46,035 nt of DNA, taken from the NCBI GenBank assembly GCA_910586445.1, contig CAJUHV010000030.1, forward strand, positions 1 through 46,035, written 5' to 3'. The notes below the pieces were generated by a model. That model had not been told where the DNA came from, ran no database searches, and saw only the letters and a list, made by a program, of their open reading frames with translations. The stretch comes from an uncultured Eubacterium sp. (GTDB lineage Bacteria > Bacillota > Clostridia > Lachnospirales > Lachnospiraceae). The position numbers and the translations under genes were made by a program. Positions 16,620 to 24,498 of this stretch are shown here, in pieces (the first letter of the stretch is position 1; every line of letters starts with the position of its first letter).

Positions 16620-16884
16620 TGCTGTGACATGATAGCGTCGAAGCGTGAGGTTGCTGCCTGTGTGGCAGGTTTTCCGTGGAGCGAATGTCAAGTTAGGAAA
16701 CTGGCGACAAGTCACTGTACCATCAGAATATCTACTATAGTAAGTTGTAGAAATATGGTGTGTAGTCGGTATTTAGGACACACACGGGGTCGTGTACAGT
16801 CACCGCTTGTCGTACTGATACAGATGGAAACCCAGGTTTCCAGTCTGTCAAATACAAAGTGCGAATAAGGAGGCGACTTTTTTT
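16620..16884 (+). promoter_or_regulatory. Structured leader of the S10 operon (candidate autoregulatory RNA)
   Basis: About 265 nt of leader with several hairpins: CTGCC/GGCAG (around 16654-16670), a TACTATAGTA palindrome (around 16732), and a strong hairpin ending just before the ribosome binding site (16820-16848; ACAGA plus GGAAACC pairing with GGTTTCC plus TCTGT). S10 leaders are known targets of ribosomal protein L4 in E. coli and other leaders exist in Firmicutes; whether this RNA binds a protein is inference. Confidence 0.55.
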
Positions 16885-17196
16885 ATGGCAAGTCAAACAA
16901 TGAGAATTATTCTCAAAGCTTATGATCATGAGCTGATCGATGCATCAGCAAGAAAAATCATCGAAACTGTAAAGAAGAATGGAGCGCAGGTGAGCGGGCC
17001 GGTACCTCTGCCGACAAAGAAAGAGGTCATCACTATTTTAAGGGCTGTCCACAAGTATAAAGATTCCAGAGAACAGTTCGAGCAGAGGACTCATAAGCGC
17101 TTAATTGATATCATCGCGCCTACACAGAAGACTGTAGATGCGCTGACAAGGCTGGAGCTGCCGGCCGGCGTAAACATTGATATCAAGATGAAATAA
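16885..17196 (+). CDS. rpsJ: 30S ribosomal protein S10
   Basis: A 103-residue small-subunit protein that also serves in transcription antitermination with NusB. It has the conserved MRIILKAYDHELIDASARKI and PLPTKKEVITILRAVHKYKD blocks and the THKRLIDI segment. It is the first gene of the superoperon, with AAGGAGG ahead of the start. An atypical 233-bp gap follows before rplC. Confidence 0.98.
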   Translation: MASQTMRIILKAYDHELIDASARKIIETVKKNGAQVSGPVPLPTKKEVITILRAVHKYKDSREQFEQRTHKRLIDIIAPTQKTVDALTRLELPAGVNIDIKMK

Positions 17197-17227
17197 TGGG
17201 GCAATAATCCTGAAGGGTTTTTATCAT

Positions 17228-17257
17228 AGAAGCAACACTTTCAGAAGCAACACTTTC
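17228..17257 (+). repeat. 15-bp perfect direct duplication in the rpsJ-rplC gap
   Basis: AGAAGCAACACTTTC occurs twice head to tail (17228-17242 and 17243-17257). The second copy's AACACT can pair with AGTGTT at 17268-17273. Confidence 0.9.
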
Positions 17258-17429
17258 TTTTGAGCATAGTGTTCCACTTATGTTTCTAACTGTTCTAGGA
17301 TGAACGCACAATATGCCTAACGGCATGGAGGTTGCTGCGCAGATTATGAAAATCCGCAGCTGTTAAACCAGCGTTCCGCTGTAGATTATGCCGGCCAGCC
17401 ATGATTGGCCGGATAACAGGAGGTAAAAA
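17258..17429 (+). promoter_or_regulatory. Hairpin-rich rpsJ-rplC spacer (candidate r-protein leader)
   Basis: Four consecutive hairpins can be drawn: ATGCC-TAAC-GGCAT (17313-17326), CTGCG/CGCAG (17335-17359), CAGCG-TTC-CGCTG (17369-17381) and CCGGCCA/TGGCCGG (17391-17412), the last just before the rplC ribosome binding site. A spacer of this length inside the S10 operon is unusual; I infer a regulatory or processing element. Confidence 0.5.
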
Positions 17430-18113
17430 ATGAAGAAAGCGATTTTAGCGATCAAAGTCGGAATGACTCAAATCTTCAATGAAAACGGAGAACTGACTCC
17501 GGTAACAGTGCTGCAGGCTGGTCCTTGTTATGTAACACAGATCAAGACTGTTGAAAATGATGGATACAGTGCAGTGCAGGTTGGCTTTGTGGACAAAAAG
17601 GACAAGATCATTAACAAGGATGCCAACGGAAAGAAAGAGATCAGACGCAGGCATGGTGTTACAAAGGCTGAAAAAGGCCATTTTGACAAGGCAGGCGTTT
17701 CTGGCAAGAGATATGTAAGGGAATTTAAGTTTGCAAATGCCGGTGATTATAATCTGGCAGATGAAATCAAGGTTGATATCTTTGCAGCAGGCGATAAGGT
17801 AGACGCTACTGCAATTTCAAAAGGTAAAGGTTTCCAAGGCGCTATTAAGAGACATGGACAGCACAGAGGACCTATGACCCATGGTTCGAAGTTCCACCGT
17901 CATCAGGGTTCCAATGGTGCATGCTCTTCTCCTAGCCGTGTATTTAAGGGAAAGGGAATGCCGGGTCATATGGGCAATGAGCAGGTGACAGTCCAGAATT
18001 TAGAGGTTGTAAAAGTGGATGTAGAGAATAATCTGCTGTTGGTCAAAGGTGCGGTACCAGGACCAAAGAAGTCCATGATCACAATTAAAGAAGCAGTGAA
18101 ATCATATAAATAG
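17430..18113 (+). CDS. rplC: 50S ribosomal protein L3
   Basis: A 227-residue primary binder of 23S rRNA near the peptidyl-transferase centre. It has AIKVGMTQIF at the N-terminus and GFQGAIKRHGQHRGPMTHGS with the central GQ site, then HRHQGSNGACSSPSRVFKGKGMPG. It is slightly longer than the common ~210 residues because of a lysine-rich stretch around residues 50-75. AGGAGG lies just before the start. Confidence 0.98.
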   Translation: MKKAILAIKVGMTQIFNENGELTPVTVLQAGPCYVTQIKTVENDGYSAVQVGFVDKKDKIINKDANGKKEIRRRHGVTKAEKGHFDKAGVSGKRYVREFKFANAGDYNLADEIKVDIFAAGDKVDATAISKGKGFQGAIKRHGQHRGPMTHGSKFHRHQGSNGACSSPSRVFKGKGMPGHMGNEQVTVQNLEVVKVDVENNLLLVKGAVPGPKKSMITIKEAVKSYK

Positions 18114-18143
18114 TGCTTGATATTTGGAAAGGAGGAACTACAA

Positions 18144-18767
18144 ATGGCTAACGTAGCTGTTTATAATATGGAAGGCAAGGAAGTAGGCAGCATAGAATTA
18201 AGCGATGCTATCTTTGGTGTAGAAGTCAATGAGCATTTAGTGCACATGGCAGTCCTGCAGCATCTTGCCAACAAACGTCAGGGAACACAGAAAGCCAAGA
18301 CGCGTTCGGAAGTGAGCGGCGGCGGCAGAAAACCGTGGCGTCAGAAAGGAACCGGACATGCAAGGCAGGGTTCTACGAGAGCACCTCAGTGGAAGGGCGG
18401 CGGAGTTGTATTTGCCCCGACACCAAGGGATTATTCGTTTAAGCTGAATAAAAAAGAAAAAAGAGCAGCGCTTAAATCCGCGCTGACATCCAGAGTAAAT
18501 GACAGCAAGTTTATCGTAGTAGATGAGCTGAAGCTGGATGAGATTAAGACCAAGAGAATGATCGGCGTCTTAAAGGCACTGAATGCAGAACAAAAAGCAC
18601 TGGTAGTGTTAAATGAAAAAAATGACAATGTGCTGCTGTCTGCAAGAAACATTCCGGGTGTTAAGGTATCACTGACAAATACGATCAACGTATATGATAT
18701 TTTGAAATACAATACGATGGTTGTTACAAAGGATGCTTTGGCAACAATCGAGGAGGTGTATGCATAA
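18144..18767 (+). CDS. rplD: 50S ribosomal protein L4
   Basis: A 207-residue protein lining the exit tunnel and, in E. coli, the autoregulator of the S10 operon. The loop GGGRKPWRQKGTGHARQGSTR is present. I start it at ATG 18144, which has AAAGGAGG nine bases upstream; the upstream in-frame ATG at 18117 lacks a site. The stop shares a base with the start of rplW, so the two are coupled. It is the natural candidate to bind this operon's leader. Confidence 0.97.
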   Translation: MANVAVYNMEGKEVGSIELSDAIFGVEVNEHLVHMAVLQHLANKRQGTQKAKTRSEVSGGGRKPWRQKGTGHARQGSTRAPQWKGGGVVFAPTPRDYSFKLNKKEKRAALKSALTSRVNDSKFIVVDELKLDEIKTKRMIGVLKALNAEQKALVVLNEKNDNVLLSARNIPGVKVSLTNTINVYDILKYNTMVVTKDALATIEEVYA

Positions 18768-19066
18768 TGGCGAATATACAATATTATGATGTAATCATTA
18801 AGCCGGTAGTAACAGAAAAAAGCATGGATCTCATGGCTGACAAGACTTATACGTTTTATGTTCATCCAGATGCAAATAAGTCGATGATCAAAGAAGCAGT
18901 AGAGAAAATGTTCGAGGGAACAAAAGTAGAAAAAGTAAATACTATGAATCTTCCGGGCAAAAAAAGAAGACGCGGAAACGTAGTAGGCATGACTGCAGCC
19001 AGAAAGAAAGCAATGGTTAAGCTGACAGCTGACAGCGCAGATATCGAGCTTTTCAGCGGATTATAA
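18767..19066 (+). CDS. rplW: 50S ribosomal protein L23
   Basis: A 99-residue protein at the polypeptide exit, docking site for trigger factor and SRP. VIIKPVVTEKSMDLM opens the protein and the typical KMFEGTKVEKVNTMNLPGKKRRRG follows. It overlaps the rplD stop by one base. A 258-bp gap follows. Confidence 0.97.
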   Translation: MANIQYYDVIIKPVVTEKSMDLMADKTYTFYVHPDANKSMIKEAVEKMFEGTKVEKVNTMNLPGKKRRRGNVVGMTAARKKAMVKLTADSADIELFSGL

Positions 19067-19324
19067 GATCAAGCCATATAATGGCATGGCAGCGTAAATT
19101 ATGTGCAGCTTGCACGATAAGAAAGCATAAATCAGTATTGATGGATAAGCGGGCAATATTGATGCGGCAGAAGGAAGGCATCATGCCAAGGGTACTGCAT
19201 GAGGCAGCACCGCTTAGCAGAATACCGGTCTGCATGCATCAATACAGTACCCAGATAGACTGTCAATAAAATATCAATAATGTTCATATAAAATATTGAT
19301 AAAGCATCGAAAGGAGAAACACTC
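19067..19324 (+). promoter_or_regulatory. 258-bp structured spacer between rplW and rplB (candidate leader)
   Basis: No gene (a 62-codon frame at 19081 lacks a ribosome binding site). Possible structures: GTGCA-GCT-TGCAC (19101-19113), GGCATCATGCC palindrome (around 19177), and a long-range 8-bp perfect pairing GGGTACTG (19190-19197) with CAGTACCC (19245-19252) enclosing TGCAT/ATGCA. Several TATTGAT/ATCAATA motifs flank it. A spacer of this size is not usual here. Confidence 0.5.
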
Positions 19325-20173
19325 ATGGGAATTAAGAGTTATAAGCCATATACACCTTCCAGAAGGCATATGACTGGATCTGATTTCTCTGAAATCACGA
19401 AAAAAACTCCTGAAAAGTCTCTGTTAGTTCCATTAAAGAAGCATTCAGGACGAAATAATCAGGGTAAAATTACGGTTAGGCACCGCGGAGGCGGAAATAA
19501 GCGTAAATATAGAATTATAGATTTTAAAAGAAATAAAGACGGCATTGCTGCAACTGTAGTAGGTATTGAATACGATCCGAACAGGTCAGCAAATATAGCT
19601 TTGATACAGTATGAAGACGGCAAGAAAGCATATATCGTTGCTCCGGCAGGACTGACAGACGGCATGAAGGTAATGAACGGGCCGGATGCAGAAGTAAGAG
19701 TCGGCAACTGCCTTCCGCTTGAGAATATCCCGATCGGTACTCTGGTACACAACATTGAAATGTATCCGGGAAGAGGCGGACAGCTGGTTCGTTCAGCAGG
19801 CCTGAGCGCACAGTTAATGGCGAAAGAAGGCAAATATGCTACATTAAGGCTGCCTTCTGGTGAAATGAGAATGATTCCTCTGAACTGCCGTGCGACAATC
19901 GGTGTAGTAGGAAATGGCGACCACAACCTGATCAATATCGGTAAGGCAGGACGTAAGCGCCATATGGGTATCCGTCCGACCGTACGTGGTTCTGCGATGA
20001 ACCCGAATGACCATCCACACGGTGGTGGTGAAGGCAGGGCTCCAATCGGACGTCCAGGCCCTAGCACACCATGGGGCAAGCCGGCACTCGGACTGAAGAC
20101 CCGTAAGAAACACAAAGCTTCGAATAAGATGATTGTAAGAAGACGTGACGGTAGAGCAATCAAGAGTAAATAG
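19325..20173 (+). CDS. rplB: 50S ribosomal protein L2
   Basis: A 282-residue protein essential for subunit joining and peptidyl transfer. It starts GIKSYKPYTPSRRHMT and has RHRGGGNKRKYRIID, GRGGQLVRSAG and the conserved NPNDHPHGGGEGRAPIGRPG with the histidine implicated in peptidyl transferase function. The ribosome binding site is AAAGGAG. Confidence 0.98.
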   Translation: MGIKSYKPYTPSRRHMTGSDFSEITKKTPEKSLLVPLKKHSGRNNQGKITVRHRGGGNKRKYRIIDFKRNKDGIAATVVGIEYDPNRSANIALIQYEDGKKAYIVAPAGLTDGMKVMNGPDAEVRVGNCLPLENIPIGTLVHNIEMYPGRGGQLVRSAGLSAQLMAKEGKYATLRLPSGEMRMIPLNCRATIGVVGNGDHNLINIGKAGRKRHMGIRPTVRGSAMNPNDHPHGGGEGRAPIGRPGPSTPWGKPALGLKTRKKHKASNKMIVRRRDGRAIKSK

Positions 20174-20188
20174 GAGGAATAATGAACA

Positions 20189-20470
20189 ATGAGTAGATCA
20201 CTGAAAAAAGGTCCTTTCGCTGATGAAAGCCTGTTGAAAAAAGTAGATGCTCTGAACGCTGCGGGTGATAATTCGGTTATTAAGACATGGTCCCGCCGTT
20301 CCACGATTTTCCCATCCTTTGTGGGACGTACATTTGCAGTTCATGATGGAAGAAAGCATGTACCGGTATATGTTACCGAAGATATGGTTGGCCACAAGCT
20401 GGGTGAGTTCGTTGCGACTAGAACTTACCGGGGCCATGTGAAAGAAGAAAAAAGGTCAAGAGTGAAATAA
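20189..20470 (+). CDS. rpsS: 30S ribosomal protein S19
   Basis: A 93-residue head protein partnering S13. MSRSLKKGPFADESLLKKV is diagnostic; IKTWSRRSTIFPSFVGRTFAVHDGRKHVPVYV follows in the family pattern. AGGAGG precedes it, 15 bases after rplB. Confidence 0.98.
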   Translation: MSRSLKKGPFADESLLKKVDALNAAGDNSVIKTWSRRSTIFPSFVGRTFAVHDGRKHVPVYVTEDMVGHKLGEFVATRTYRGHVKEEKRSRVK

Positions 20471-20500
20471 TTCGCTGTTTAGGAAAGGAGGCTCTATTTC

Positions 20501-20887
20501 ATGGCTAAAGGACATAGATCTCAAATAAAGAGAGAGAGAAATGCAAATAAAGATACCAGACCATCTGCAAAATTATCTTATGCAAGAGTGTCTGTTCAGA
20601 AAGCTTGCTTTGTGTTAGATGCAATCCGTGGAAAGGATGTCAAGACAGCGCTTGCTATCTTAGATTACAGTCCAAGATATGCGTCTGAGGTTATCGCAAA
20701 ATTATTAAGATCAGCAATTGCGAATGCTGAGAATAATAATGGCATGAATGCGGATACCCTGTATATTGAGGAATGCTACGCAAACAAGGGACCTACAATG
20801 AAGAGAATCAGGCCAAGGGCACAGGGACGCGCTTATCGGATCGAAAAGAGAATGAGCCATATTACCGTTGTGCTGAATGAAAGATAA
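20501..20887 (+). CDS. rplV: 50S ribosomal protein L22
   Basis: A 128-residue protein of the exit tunnel; its beta-hairpin loop is a site of macrolide resistance mutations. Conserved core ARVSVQKACFVLDAIRGK and the GPTMKRIRPRAQGRAYRI hairpin with intact residues. AAAGGAGG ahead of the start. Confidence 0.98.
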   Translation: MAKGHRSQIKRERNANKDTRPSAKLSYARVSVQKACFVLDAIRGKDVKTALAILDYSPRYASEVIAKLLRSAIANAENNNGMNADTLYIEECYANKGPTMKRIRPRAQGRAYRIEKRMSHITVVLNER

Positions 20888-20898
20888 GGAGGGAAAGC

Positions 20899-21555
20899 AT
20901 GGGACAGAAAGTTAATCCTCATGGCTTAAGAGTCGGAGTTATCGCAGACTGGGACTCTAAGTGGTATGCAGAAGGAGATTTCGCAGACTGTTTAATAGAA
21001 GATTATAAGATTAGAGAATTTCTGAAAAAGAAATTATACGCTACCGGTATCTCAAAGATCGAGATCGAAAGAGCTTCCGAGCGTGTAAAAGTCATTATAT
21101 ATACAGCAAAACCGGGACTTGTCATCGGCAAGGGCGGCGCTGAGATCGAGAAAGTAAAAGGCGAGCTTTCGAAATATACCGACAAGAAGCTGATCGTGGA
21201 TATCAAAGAAGTCAAAAAGCCGGATAAGGATGCGCAGCTGGTAGCCGAGAATATCGCAGGACAGCTGGAAAACCGTATTTCTTTCCGCCGTGCGATGAAA
21301 TCCTGCATGTCCAGAAGCTTAAAGGCTGGTGCGCTCGGTATCAAGACAGCTGTTTCAGGACGCCTTGGCGGTGCAGATATGGCCCGTACAGAATTCTATT
21401 CCGAAGGAAATATCCCGCTGCAGACATTGAGGGCAGATATTGATTATGGATTCGCTGAAGCAGATACGACCTATGGAAAAGTAGGCGTAAAAGTATGGAT
21501 TTATAAAGGAGAGATACTTCCGACAAAAGGAAATAAGGAAGGAGGCGCTCAGTAA
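20899..21555 (+). CDS. rpsC: 30S ribosomal protein S3
   Basis: A 218-residue protein of the mRNA entry site. It has GQKVNPHGLRVGVIADWDSKWYA, the KH-domain GLVIGKGGAEIEK and the C-terminal MARTEFYSEGNIPLQTLRADIDYG. AAGGAGGG ahead of the start. Confidence 0.98.
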   Translation: MGQKVNPHGLRVGVIADWDSKWYAEGDFADCLIEDYKIREFLKKKLYATGISKIEIERASERVKVIIYTAKPGLVIGKGGAEIEKVKGELSKYTDKKLIVDIKEVKKPDKDAQLVAENIAGQLENRISFRRAMKSCMSRSLKAGALGIKTAVSGRLGGADMARTEFYSEGNIPLQTLRADIDYGFAEADTTYGKVGVKVWIYKGEILPTKGNKEGGAQ

Positions 21556-21557
21556 TT

Positions 21558-21998
21558 ATGTTAATGCCTAAAAGAGTAAAGCATAGAAAACAGTTCCGTG
21601 GCTCCATGAGAGGCAAGGCGATGAGAGGCAACCGTATCACAAATGGTTCTTTTGGTATCGTAGCCATGGAACCGGCATGGATCAAATCAAACCAGATTGA
21701 GGCAGCCCGTATCGCAATGACCCGTTACGTAAAGCGTGGCGGTAAAATCTGGATTAAAATATTCCCTGATAAACCTGTAACTGCAAAACCAGCAGAAACC
21801 CGTATGGGTTCTGGTAAAGGTTCGTTAGAATACTGGGTGGCTGTGGTAAAGCCAGGACGCGTATTATTTGAAATCGATGGGGTGGCAGAAGAGACTGCAA
21901 GAGAAGCATTGCGTCTTGCTACACACAAATTACCTTGTAAATGTAAAGTAGTTTCGCGTGCAGAATTAGAAGGCGGTGAATCAAATGAAAGCAAGTAA
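21558..21998 (+). CDS. rplP: 50S ribosomal protein L16
   Basis: A 146-residue protein near the A-site tRNA. MLMPKRVKHRKQFRGSMRGKA opens it, with GRMGSGKGSLEYWVAVVKPGRV-type core (RMGSGKGSLEYW). The start follows the rpsC stop by two bases with the site GGAGGC inside rpsC. Its end overlaps rpmC. Confidence 0.98.
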   Translation: MLMPKRVKHRKQFRGSMRGKAMRGNRITNGSFGIVAMEPAWIKSNQIEAARIAMTRYVKRGGKIWIKIFPDKPVTAKPAETRMGSGKGSLEYWVAVVKPGRVLFEIDGVAEETAREALRLATHKLPCKCKVVSRAELEGGESNESK

Positions 21999-22188
21999 AT
22001 ATTTAGAAGAATTACGGACGTATACACCGGAAGATTTGAATGCCCGGTTGGTAGAAGCTAAAAAAGAACTTTTCAATTTGAGATTCCAGAATGCAACTAA
22101 CCAGTTGGAGAATACAGGCAGGATCAAAGAGGTCAGAAAAAATATTGCCAGAATCCAGACAGTCATTACGGAAAAAGCTAATGCCTAA
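21985..22188 (+). CDS. rpmC: 50S ribosomal protein L29
   Basis: A 67-residue exit-site protein beginning MKASKYLEELRTYTPEDL, with LFNLRFQNATNQLENTGRIKEVRKNIARI. I use ATG 21985 rather than the in-frame ATG at 21976; it matches the family N-terminus and has GGCGGTG upstream. It overlaps the end of rplP by 14 bases, so they are coupled. Confidence 0.96.
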   Translation: MKASKYLEELRTYTPEDLNARLVEAKKELFNLRFQNATNQLENTGRIKEVRKNIARIQTVITEKANA

Positions 22189-22217
22189 TTCAAGGACTCG
22201 GAAAGGAGAGTAAAATC

Positions 22218-22481
22218 GTGGAAGGAAAAGCTAGAAATCTCAGAAAAACACGTGTCGGCGTAGTTGTCAGCGACAAGATGCAGAAGACGATCGTTGTAGC
22301 TGTAAAAGACAATGTACGTCATCCGTTATATAATAAAATTATAAAGAGAACTTATAAATTAAAAGCCCATGACGAAAACAATGACTGCAGGATCGGTGAT
22401 ACTGTAAAAGTTATGGAGACAAGGCCGTTATCGAAGGATAAAAGATGGAGACTTGTCGAGATTGTAGAAAGAGCAAAATAA
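22218..22481 (+). CDS. rpsQ: 30S ribosomal protein S17
   Basis: An 87-residue primary 16S rRNA binder. TRVGVVVSDKMQKTIVVAV, VRHPLYNKIIKRTYKLKAHDENN and DTVKVMETRPLSKDKRWRL are diagnostic. The start is GTG at 22218, eight bases after AAAGGAGAG. Confidence 0.97.
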   Translation: MEGKARNLRKTRVGVVVSDKMQKTIVVAVKDNVRHPLYNKIIKRTYKLKAHDENNDCRIGDTVKVMETRPLSKDKRWRLVEIVERAK

Positions 22482-22538
22482 TCATTTGCAATGGATTTTT
22501 GCTCAGATACGGAATAATAGTACAAGGAGGATTCCAGC

Positions 22539-22907
22539 ATGATACAGCAGGAAAGCAGACTTAAAGTTGCCGATAATACTGGAGCAAAAGAATTGCTCTG
22601 TATTCGTGTTATGGGCGGTTCTACAAGAAGATATGCGCATATTGGTGATGTGATTACTGCCACTGTAAAAGATGCAACACCAGGCGGCGTTGTCAAAAAA
22701 GGCGATGTCGTAAAGGCTGTTGTAGTACGTACAGTACGCGGTGCACGCCGTAAGGACGGTTCTTACATCAGATTTGACGAAAATGCTGCAGTTATAATAA
22801 AAGAAGATCAGACTCCAAGAGGAACCCGTATTTTCGGGCCGGTCGCAAGGGAGCTTCGTGAGAAGCATTTTATGAAGATTGTTTCTCTGGCTCCGGAAGT
22901 ATTATAG
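22539..22907 (+). CDS. rplN: 50S ribosomal protein L14
   Basis: A 122-residue protein at the subunit interface. MIQQESRLKVADNTGAKELLCIRVMGG, the VKAVVVRTV core and GTRIFGPVARELREKHFMKIVSLAPEVL end are all present. AAGGAGG precedes it. Confidence 0.98.
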   Translation: MIQQESRLKVADNTGAKELLCIRVMGGSTRRYAHIGDVITATVKDATPGGVVKKGDVVKAVVVRTVRGARRKDGSYIRFDENAAVIIKEDQTPRGTRIFGPVARELREKHFMKIVSLAPEVL

Positions 22908-22919
22908 GAGGTAGCAAAG

Positions 22920-23231
22920 ATGGCAATGTTAAAGATAAAAAAAGGCGATATGGTAAAAGTAATTACCGGCAGGGATAAAGACAAAGAAGGTAAGGTTATC
23001 GCCATCAACCGTAAGAAAAACACGCTTCTGGTAGAAGGCGTGAATATGATTACCAAGCATACAAAACCATCGATGCAGAATCAGCAGGGTGGAATTGTAC
23101 ACCAGGAAGGGCCAATTCATATTTCGAACGTAATGTATCTGCACAAGGGGCAGCCGACTAGAATCGGATTTAAGTTTGACGGTGATAAAAAAGTCCGTTT
23201 TGCAAAATCCACTGGTGACATTATTGACTAA
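22920..23231 (+). CDS. rplX: 50S ribosomal protein L24
   Basis: A 103-residue assembly initiator with a KOW motif (KKGDMVKVITGRDKDKEGKVI). GVNMITKHTKPS and GIVHQEGPIHISNVM are conserved. AGGAGG lies 9 bases before the start. Confidence 0.97.
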   Translation: MAMLKIKKGDMVKVITGRDKDKEGKVIAINRKKNTLLVEGVNMITKHTKPSMQNQQGGIVHQEGPIHISNVMYLHKGQPTRIGFKFDGDKKVRFAKSTGDIID

Positions 23232-23258
23232 TACGAATAGAAGGAAGGAGGTCCAAAA

Positions 23259-23798
23259 GTGAGCAGATTAAAAGAGCAGTATATGAATGAGATCGTAGAT
23301 GCTATGATCAAAAAATTCGGATATAAAAATCGCATGCAGGTGCCGAAGCTGGATAAGATCGTAATCAATATGGGTATCGGCGAAGCAAAAGAAAATGCGA
23401 AAATATTAGAAGCAGCTATGAGTGATATGGAGCTGATTTCGGGACAAAAGCCGATCAAAACGATATCCAAGCGCTCTATAGCAAACTTTAAGATCAGGGA
23501 AGGAATGCCGATTGGCTGCAAGGTGACATTAAGAGGCGAAAAAATGTATGAATTTTTAGACCGTCTCGTAAACCTCGCACTGCCTCGTGTACGTGATTTC
23601 CGCGGCGTAAATCCAAATGCTTTTGACGGCAGGGGCAATTATGCACTCGGCATAAAAGAGCAGCTGATCTTCCCGGAAGTGGAATTTGATAAAATCGACA
23701 AAGTCCGCGGCATGGATGTTATTTTTGTTACAACAGCAAAAACAGACGAAGAAGCCCGTGAATTATTAGCGCAGTTTAACATGCCATTTCAAAAGTAA
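23259..23798 (+). CDS. rplE: 50S ribosomal protein L5
   Basis: A 179-residue 5S rRNA binder. Conserved MQVPKLDKIVINMGIGEA, GQKPIKTISKRSIANFKIREG, PRVRDFRG and ALGIKEQLIFPE. The start is GTG with AAGGAGG ahead. Confidence 0.98.
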   Translation: MSRLKEQYMNEIVDAMIKKFGYKNRMQVPKLDKIVINMGIGEAKENAKILEAAMSDMELISGQKPIKTISKRSIANFKIREGMPIGCKVTLRGEKMYEFLDRLVNLALPRVRDFRGVNPNAFDGRGNYALGIKEQLIFPEVEFDKIDKVRGMDVIFVTTAKTDEEARELLAQFNMPFQK

Positions 23799-23817
23799 TT
23801 AGGAGGGAATTTTAAAT

Positions 23818-24003
23818 ATGGCTAAGACTTCTATGAAAGTAAAACAGCAGCGCAAACAGAAATTCTCTACTAGAGAATATACACGCTGCAGGATCTGTGG
23901 TCGTCCACATTCTGTATTAAGGAAATACGGCATCTGCCGTGTCTGCTTCCGTGAATTAGCATATAAGGGACAGATTCCGGGAGTAAAGAAAGCTTCCTGG
24001 TAG
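23818..24003 (+). CDS. rpsN: 30S ribosomal protein S14, zinc-binding type
   Basis: A 61-residue short (C+) S14 with CRICGRPHSVLRKYGICRVCF: four Cys in two CxxC pairs bind zinc. KASW at the C-terminus is typical. Zinc-limited paralogues without Cys, if any, lie elsewhere. Confidence 0.98.
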   Translation: MAKTSMKVKQQRKQKFSTREYTRCRICGRPHSVLRKYGICRVCFRELAYKGQIPGVKKASW

Positions 24004-24044
24004 GCAATGACACCCAGATAATATATAAGGAGGAAAATTCAATC

Positions 24045-24446
24045 ATGACAATGAGTGATCCAATCGCAGATATGCTTACAAGAATCCGTAACGCAAATAC
24101 TGCTAAACATGATACAGTAGATATTCCATCATCTAAGATGAAGGTTGCCATTGCTGACATTCTCGTAGATGAAGGTTATATCTCGAAATATGATATTGTT
24201 GATGACGGTAATTTCAAGTCCATCCGTGTTACCTTAAAATACGGTGCAGATAAAAATGAAAAGATTATTACCGGCATTAAGCGGATCTCAAAACCAGGTC
24301 TTCGTGTATACGCAGGCAAGGAAGAAATTCCTTACGTGCTCGGCGGATTAGGAATTGCGATCTTATCCACCAACAAAGGCGTTGTTACTGACAAACAGGC
24401 CAGAAAGATGCAGGTTGGCGGAGAAGTATTAGCATTTGTATGGTAA
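24045..24446 (+). CDS. rpsH: 30S ribosomal protein S8
   Basis: A 133-residue primary rRNA binder and, in E. coli, the repressor of the spc operon. MSDPIADMLTRIRNANTAKHDTV and GIAILSTNKGVVTDKQARK are conserved. AGGAGG precedes it. Confidence 0.98.
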   Translation: MTMSDPIADMLTRIRNANTAKHDTVDIPSSKMKVAIADILVDEGYISKYDIVDDGNFKSIRVTLKYGADKNEKIITGIKRISKPGLRVYAGKEEIPYVLGGLGIAILSTNKGVVTDKQARKMQVGGEVLAFVW

Positions 24447-24498
24447 TCAAAATCAGTAAGTGTTCACTGTTTCAATAGCATGAATAGGAGGTACGGGC

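Larger units (their letters stand above)
16394..16884. other. 491-bp region: divergent promoters and ribosomal-protein leader
   Basis: It holds the methyltransferase promoter (minus, 16488-16515), the S10-operon promoter (plus, 16585-16613) and a ~265-nt structured untranslated leader. A 79-codon open frame inside the leader (16629-16868) has no ribosome binding site and an unlikely composition, and is not called. Confidence 0.7.

Noticed and set aside
16629..16868. 79-codon open frame in the rpsJ leader
   Set aside because: No ribosome binding site, starts within ~10 bases of the predicted transcript start, unlikely composition, and lies in a hairpin-rich leader.
19081..19269. 62-codon open frame in the rplW-rplB gap
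   Set aside because: No ribosome binding site and no recognisable protein; the region reads better as structured RNA.
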